25,000 nt of DNA, from positions 885,051 to 910,050 of the forward strand of contig NW_004754927.1 in the NCBI RefSeq assembly GCF_000188695.1, given 5' to 3'. The stretch is from Salpingoeca rosetta. Taxonomy: Eukaryota > Opisthokonta > Choanoflagellata > Craspedida > Salpingoecidae. Below are positions 15,890 to 25,000 of the stretch, in pieces. Below the pieces are notes generated by a model. That model did no database searches and was not told the origin of the DNA. It saw nothing but the letters and a program-made list of their open reading frames with translations. Position 1 is the first letter of the stretch. Every line of letters begins with the position of its first letter. Both the position numbers and the translations under genes were made by a program.

Positions 15890-18800
15890 GGTGTCAACGG
15901 TTGTTGTTCCCGCTTGCCTGTGCTGTGTGACTTGAGCGAGTGCTTTTCATGACGTATCCTTCTGTGTGCAAATGTGTACGCATGTATGAATCCATGGTGT
16001 TGCCTCTACCACCTCACGTACTGGCCGTGTCTGCTTCGCTTCCAGCTGCAAGAAGAGTCTGATGCGCGGTACGAGGCGCTGCTGAAGCGAAAGGACGCCG
16101 AGATTGAGTCCATCCGCCAGTCTCACAAGGTCTCACAGGCTGGGCTGCTGGATTTTACGCATGCACATAGACGTGTTCACACTTGCACACACTGCAGTGG
16201 CTGTCTGAACTGACACATCACCGCTTACCCTCACCCCCCTCCTCCTCCAAATCGCCCTAACTTGCGCTGCTTGTTCACAGGTGGAGATTGCAGACTTGGA
16301 GGCGTCGCATTCGCTCGTGCTGCAAACACGCGAGCAGCAGCACCAGGCAGACCTTGCGCAGGTGCGGGAGCTGAGCAAGCAGCAGGTTGCCTCTGCGTTG
16401 GAGAACAAGGAGAATGCCGAGGGCATTCGCGTGCTGCTGTCCCAGTTGAAGAACACAACCGAGGGTGTGGACACCATTCAGCAACGCCTTCGTGCTGCCA
16501 TGAGCGAGCAGCTTGGAGAGCGCGAGGCACGCGTTGTCGAGCGAGAAAAGGTGCGATGTGCGTGTTGTATGTGTGGTGTGGTAGATGGGTGTCGTGTGGT
16601 GTGATGCGTTGAATGTACGTGGCTGAGGATGCGGGGTCAGTGTCAGTGTTTGTGTGCATGTGTTTTCAGGTGTAAACCTAGTATTTGGTCTGAGATCGTT
16701 GGGACGTTTGCACTCTGAGTTGTGTTGCGCAGTTTCGTCACCGAGTTGCTTCCATCTCCATGCTGTTATTTGTTGGCAGGCGCTTGATGAAGCCATGGAG
16801 AGCTTGAAGAAGCAACAACTCTCCCTGGACGAGGTGCGTTCACACCCTGCGAATCTGTTGTATGAGACACCAGCTTCTTGTGCCATGGGGTGGCAGTGGA
16901 GAGGTGTTTGTATCCTGCCGTACCTGCGTGTGTATTTGTGTTGTGTGTGTGTGTGTGTGTGCGTGTTGTGTGTGTGTGTGTGTGTGTGCTCTCGCCCGCG
17001 CAGGGGCCCGCGTGTCGTGTGTGCGCGTTCACACGTGTTCACTGTGTGTGTTTGTGCATATGTGTAGGAGCGACGCGACATGCAGCGCGTGTATGCAAAG
17101 CTGGAGGTGGAACTGCGAGAGCAGCGAACGCAGCTGGAGCAGCGGCAGTGGCGCCTGACGCAAGATGAGGCGCGTGTGCAGGCGAACCAGCAAGCCATTG
17201 ACGACCAGCGCGCTGTCGCCATGCAGCAGTCGCAGGAGGAGCGTGCACAGATCCAAAGCCTGGTAGGGTGCTCGGCTTTATGTGTGTGTGTGTGTTGGGG
17301 GGGGGCGGTGTTGTGAGATGCATTGCGGCTGATTGCACTTGTTTGTATATTGCTGCTGCGGCAGTGAATGAAAAGAGGCAATGCGCTGCCTTTTCACCGA
17401 CTCCCAACATGCACGCACTCACCCGACTGCCACCAACCACCACCACAACACAACACAACACAACACAACACAACACAACACAACACAACACAACACAACA
17501 CAACACAACACAACACAAACATACATACACACTCACATGGCGTGTGTGTCTGTACATGGCAGCGGGAGGCGCTGTCGCGGGAGAGGCGGGAAATGCTGCG
17601 AGAACTCAACGACCAGCGGCGCGATCTGGCAGAGGAGCGCGCGTCTGTGAAACAGGCAAAGCGGGAAGCAGAGCTGAGAGACAGGCGCAAGACGGATGAG
17701 ATGATGGAGACGACGGCGCAGGTGGAGAAGGCCATGGCGAGCGTGCACCAGGAGCAGCTGCAGATTGAACAGCGCTCGTCTGCACTCAAGCGGCAGGAGC
17801 GAGAGCTGGAGAAGGTGAAGCGACGGCTGAAACTCGAACGCGAGCGATTGGCAGAGGAGCGACAGCAGTTGATGGAGACGGCAACAATGGTGGAGGAAAA
17901 GTCCGCAGCTGCGCTTGCATTGCATCAGCGTGCGCAAGAGGACCTGGCAGCAGCACGAGAGGCGCACGAGGTGTGTGTGTGCTTTTGTGTGCATTTGTGT
18001 GCATGTGCGTGTGTGTTTGTGTGTGTTTGTGTGTGTTTGTGTGCGTGCGTGTGTGTTCGTGTGCGTGTGTGTTCGTGTGTGTGTGTGTTGGGTGCATGTG
18101 CTGGAAAGCTTTCTCCGTGTGCCTCACGTTTGATGCAACGCTCCGTTGATTGTTGCTTTGCAGCATGTGGAGGCGTTGAACCTGGCCATCGCAAACGAAA
18201 AGGCGGAATTGCTCGCTCTTCAGTCTGAACTCAAGGTGACGATGAGGACTCACCGTCGTCCATATTCTGGATCGTTCATCCACCACCATTGTTGTTGTGT
18301 GCTCACATTCACTCACGAACATTGACAACTACGCACACACACACGCACTACAACATACTTACACGCACAACATGCATGCATACACACATACATGCACACC
18401 CTGGCGCTGGTGAACGTTAGGCGGCCGAGACGCGGCTGTATGAAACTCGTGCACGCATGGAGCTGTCATCGTCCAACTCTGGCCCACACACGCAGCAACA
18501 ACAGCAACAAAGAAAGCCGTCAACGCAACAAGCGTACACCACGGGTCACGATTCTGGGGCACACAATAGCGGCGGCGACACAGCGTTTGCGCAGACAATG
18601 CAGCAGCTCGAAGCCCTGAAGGTACACGTACATATACTCACACACTCACACACTCACATACATTCACGGACACACGTACTCGCTCACGGGTGCGCTTGCA
18701 CTTGCACTTCTTGTGGGTCTTTACGCAGGCATGCACTCATCTTTGCATGCTTGGGCGTTGTTGTGTCTGCTTGTCGACCTTTCAGGCGCAATATGAGGAG

Positions 18801-19150
18801 ATGAACGCAGCCGTCTCTGCCAATCTCCAACAGCCGAGGTGCGCGTACGTGTATGTGCGCTGTGGCGCGTGTGCTTATTTTTGTGCATGTCAATAAACGT
18901 TCGCTGAACTCCCCCATCCCTCCCCCACATATGTGTTCGCGTGCTTTTTGCAACTTGCAACAGGTCGGAACAACGCTCAGGGAGCAAGAAAGGTGTGCAC
19001 TGGAACCCACAGCACCACCACCAACACCAACAGCGTGATGTGAATAACAGCGCCGATCCACACGCGTCTTCGCCAATGAAACTCACGCTGACGTCTCGAC
19101 GACAACTTCGCGATCTCGTGAACACGTGGCGATCAGAGATGAGCGCGTGA
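11965..19150 (+). CDS. FBF1: FBF1-like transition-fibre coiled-coil protein, 15 exons
   Basis: Exons: 11965-12028, 12372-12580, 12842-12907, 13145-14974, 15179-15259, 15442-15645, 16046-16129, 16281-16550, 16780-16833, 17068-17262, 17563-17970, 18164-18235, 18421-18621, 18786-18838, 18964-19150 (TGA). All phases agree; 1325 residues. The N-terminal half (1 to about 690) is low-complexity with acidic clusters such as 'DDLLGLLGDDE', 'DLDFGSSFGDDDEE' and 'WDLSGADDLLADLGD', plus Q, G and T/A-rich linkers. From about 690 to 1180 it is one long coiled coil. The part with 'LEQRQWRLTQDE', 'DQRAVAMQQ', repeated 'ER' heptads and 'LKLERERLAEERQQL' follows the order of the human FBF1 C-terminal coiled coil. 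FBF1 sits on distal appendages/transition fibres and gates IFT entry. Orthology is from memory of family sequence, so moderate; another ciliary or centrosomal coiled-coil protein is the alternative. The C-terminal 60 residues are not coiled and are His/Gln-rich. Confidence 0.75.
12029..12371 (+). repeat. FBF1-like intron 1: (TG)n plus a CTGTTCGCTGTTTGCG minisatellite
   Basis: Donor GTGCGT, then pure TG from about 12057 to 12140 (about 42 units). From 12145 to 12305 an imperfect minisatellite follows, whose unit resembles 'ctgttcgctgtttgcgctgt' plus 'gctctgtgtactctgtaca', in about four degenerate copies. The acceptor is a CAGCAG tandem at 12369-12374. Confidence 0.85.
13002..13079. repeat. (CA)n tract with ATGCAC interruptions, FBF1-like intron 3
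   Basis: CA runs punctuated by 'acatgcac' in intron 12908-13144, in the acceptor-side half on the sense strand. Confidence 0.88.
13867..13898 (+). repeat. (GAT)n coding run (polyAsp)
   Basis: Nine to ten GAT codons in exon 4 encode an Asp run in an acidic cluster before 'LLGLLGDDE'. Poly-Gln tracts of CAG/CAA follow at 13940-13970, 14381-14400, 14506-14610 and 14688-14720 in the same exon. Confidence 0.9.
15646..16045 (+). repeat. FBF1-like intron 6 with a 215-base (ATG)n/GCTGATGAT tract
   Basis: From 15677 to 15893 the intron is ATG trinucleotides with regular GCTG interruptions and two GGTGGTGGT blocks. The rest (15894-16045) is ordinary unique sequence ending in the CTTCCAG acceptor. Open frames here (polyMet, polyAsp, or polySer in antisense) are artefacts. 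Confidence 0.9.
17442..17518. repeat. (ACAAC)n pentanucleotide microsatellite, about 14 units
   Basis: Regular CAACA repeat in FBF1-like intron 10 (17263-17562), about 45 bases before the acceptor. The donor side of the same intron has a short TG run (17281-17296) and a G9 run. Confidence 0.95.
17971..18090. repeat. Imperfect (TG)n tract at an FBF1-like donor
   Basis: TG with TTTGTG and CGTG variants begins at the GTGTGT donor itself of intron 17971-18163. Confidence 0.88.
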
Positions 19151-19458
19151 TTCACCTGCGTGCGTGCGTGCGTGCGTGCGTGTGTGTATGTGTATGCGTG
19201 TGTGCTTGTTGTGTATTGGAGACAGAAACGGCTGCTGCTGTAGAGTGAGACGTGCTGTTTTGCCTGCTTGTGTACAATTGAATCCACGTGTAATGTCGAT
19301 ATGAGCGCGTTCTCCTCCACCCCTTGGCTTGCTTTGTGGGTTGCTTTTCCTCATGCTGGTGTTTGTCAGTTATGTGTAGTAAAGGCACGATGACTATCCC
19401 GTCAGCACGACAGCACAAAGCACAGCGATATCCATCCTGCATCCAGTGTGGTGTGCAA
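19151..19458. other. Convergent intergenic region between FBF1-like and ALG9 genes
   Basis: 308 bases between two stop codons. A short (GCGT)n/TG stretch lies at 19160-19210; the rest looks unique. No AATAAA or its complement was seen; no gene is supported. Confidence 0.7.
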
Positions 19459-24299
<4,841 letters not shown>

Positions 24300-24417
24300 T
24301 GTAGAAATGTAGTCAAAGATATTCGCCAATCGCCATCAGTGTTTGTGTTGTTGGTTGGTTGGAAGAAGACGGCTTGTTGTTGTTGGTTGAGCCAGTGCGG
24401 CAGTGCAGTCGTCCGTC
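24300..24417. promoter_or_regulatory. Candidate bidirectional promoter between ALG9 and the last gene
   Basis: 118 bases separate two divergent start codons. It contains a CCAAT sequence (within 'cgccaatcgcc', about 24325-24335) and a GTTG/GGTTGG-rich block (24343-24392), but no clear TATA box. Assignment is from position. Confidence 0.5.
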
Positions 24418-24825
24418 ATGGATCAGCAAAGGGAGCAGCAAGGGGAGCGCACTCGACAGCAGCAGCAACAGCAACAGCAGCAACAGCCACAACAGCCACA
24501 GAGCACACAGGGTCACCATCACCATCATCATGTGCACCCTCACCACCAGCATCACCACCAGCATCAGCGACATGTGCATCAACATCGCGTACAAGGGCGG
24601 CTGATGTTTGCCGCACTGCCCAACGACACGTTCCAGCCCGTGGTGGTGCAAGGGAACGTTATTCCAGCATCCATCACGGACAAGAGGAGTGGCCAGACCT
24701 ATCCACTCATCTCAAAGGAAGAGAAAGACAAGCGCGAGGCCAAGATCCAGGAAGAGGTTCGTTTGCATGCTGGATGTGCGTGCGTGCGTGCGTGTGTGTG
24801 TGTGTTGTGCGTGCGTGCGTGTGTG

Positions 24826-24857
<32 letters not shown>

Positions 24858-25000
24858 TGTGTGTATGTGTGTGTGAATTGACTCTTTGTTGGTGGCCTGG
24901 TGGTGTGCCCAATGTGAAAGTGGTTTGATCTTCATAGCCAGTCACTTGTTATCTCTCGCTGTTGAACGTGCTCGTTCTCTGATCAGATCTCACGCATTCA
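24418..25000 (+). CDS. Unrecognised Q/H-rich protein, first exons only (3' partial)
   Basis: Exon 1 runs 24418-24756 (113 codons) and is followed by a GTTCGT donor, a TG/GCGT-rich intron (24757-24986) and a GATCAG acceptor. Exon 2 starts at 24987 (reading ISRI...) and leaves the window. The first 60 residues are Gln and His runs. The rest, about 60-117, is ordinary sequence, 'RLMFAALPNDTFQPVVVQGN', then a segment with 'ITDKRSGQTYPL' and a charged helix 'SKEEKDKREAKIQEE'. It looks like the start of a conserved domain, but I do not recognise the family and assign no function. An upstream in-frame GTG (24403) is a less likely start. Confidence 0.7.
24757..24986 (+). other. Intron 1 of the last gene
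   Basis: It has imperfect (GTGC)n/(TG)n from about 24775 to 24872 on the donor side. The remainder is unique sequence with a T-rich stretch before the GATCAG acceptor. Confidence 0.7.

Noticed and set aside
15654..15935. PolyMet/polyAsp frames and an antisense polySer frame
   Set aside because: They are translations of the intronic ATG/GAT tract between two well-defined phase 0 splice sites.

Overview
The window is nuclear DNA of a GC-rich, intron-rich eukaryote, most likely a unicellular relative of animals (a choanoflagellate-type holozoan is my best guess). I infer this from gene content: an animal-type mucin GalNAc-transferase with a lectin tail, an FBF1-like transition-fibre coiled-coil protein, and ALG9. 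All have many short GT-AG introns whose phases I could join consistently by hand. Introns and gene ends are packed with (CA)n/(TG)n and other microsatellites, so most long low-complexity open frames here are repeat artefacts.

Layout: (1) 1-3364, plus strand: the 3' part of a large polyQ protein with four winged-helix-like repeats and a C-terminal domain that looks like a degenerate Ycf45/SpoIIIAA-type ATPase. (2) 3811-6066, minus: a three-exon L-galactono-1,4-lactone dehydrogenase (vitamin C synthesis, mitochondrion). (3) 6265-11771, minus: a 19-exon polypeptide N-acetylgalactosaminyltransferase (Golgi O-glycosylation). (4) 11965-19150, plus: a 15-exon FBF1-like ciliary coiled-coil protein, divergent from gene 3 with 193 bp between start codons. 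(5) 19459-24299, minus: a 15-exon ALG9 mannosyltransferase (ER N-glycan assembly), convergent with gene 4. (6) 24418 to the window end, plus: the first exons of an unrecognised Q/H-rich protein, divergent from ALG9 with 118 bp between start codons.

The genes do not form an operon. Two deal with protein glycosylation (ER N-linked and Golgi O-linked), one with cilium base structure, one with ascorbate/mitochondria and two are unassigned. The most notable points are the pseudo-ATPase plus winged-helix repeat architecture of gene 1, the non-random placement of UG and CA tracts at opposite ends of introns, and a splice donor that must lie inside a (GT)n tract in ALG9. I saw no rRNA, tRNA, CRISPR array or transposon gene.
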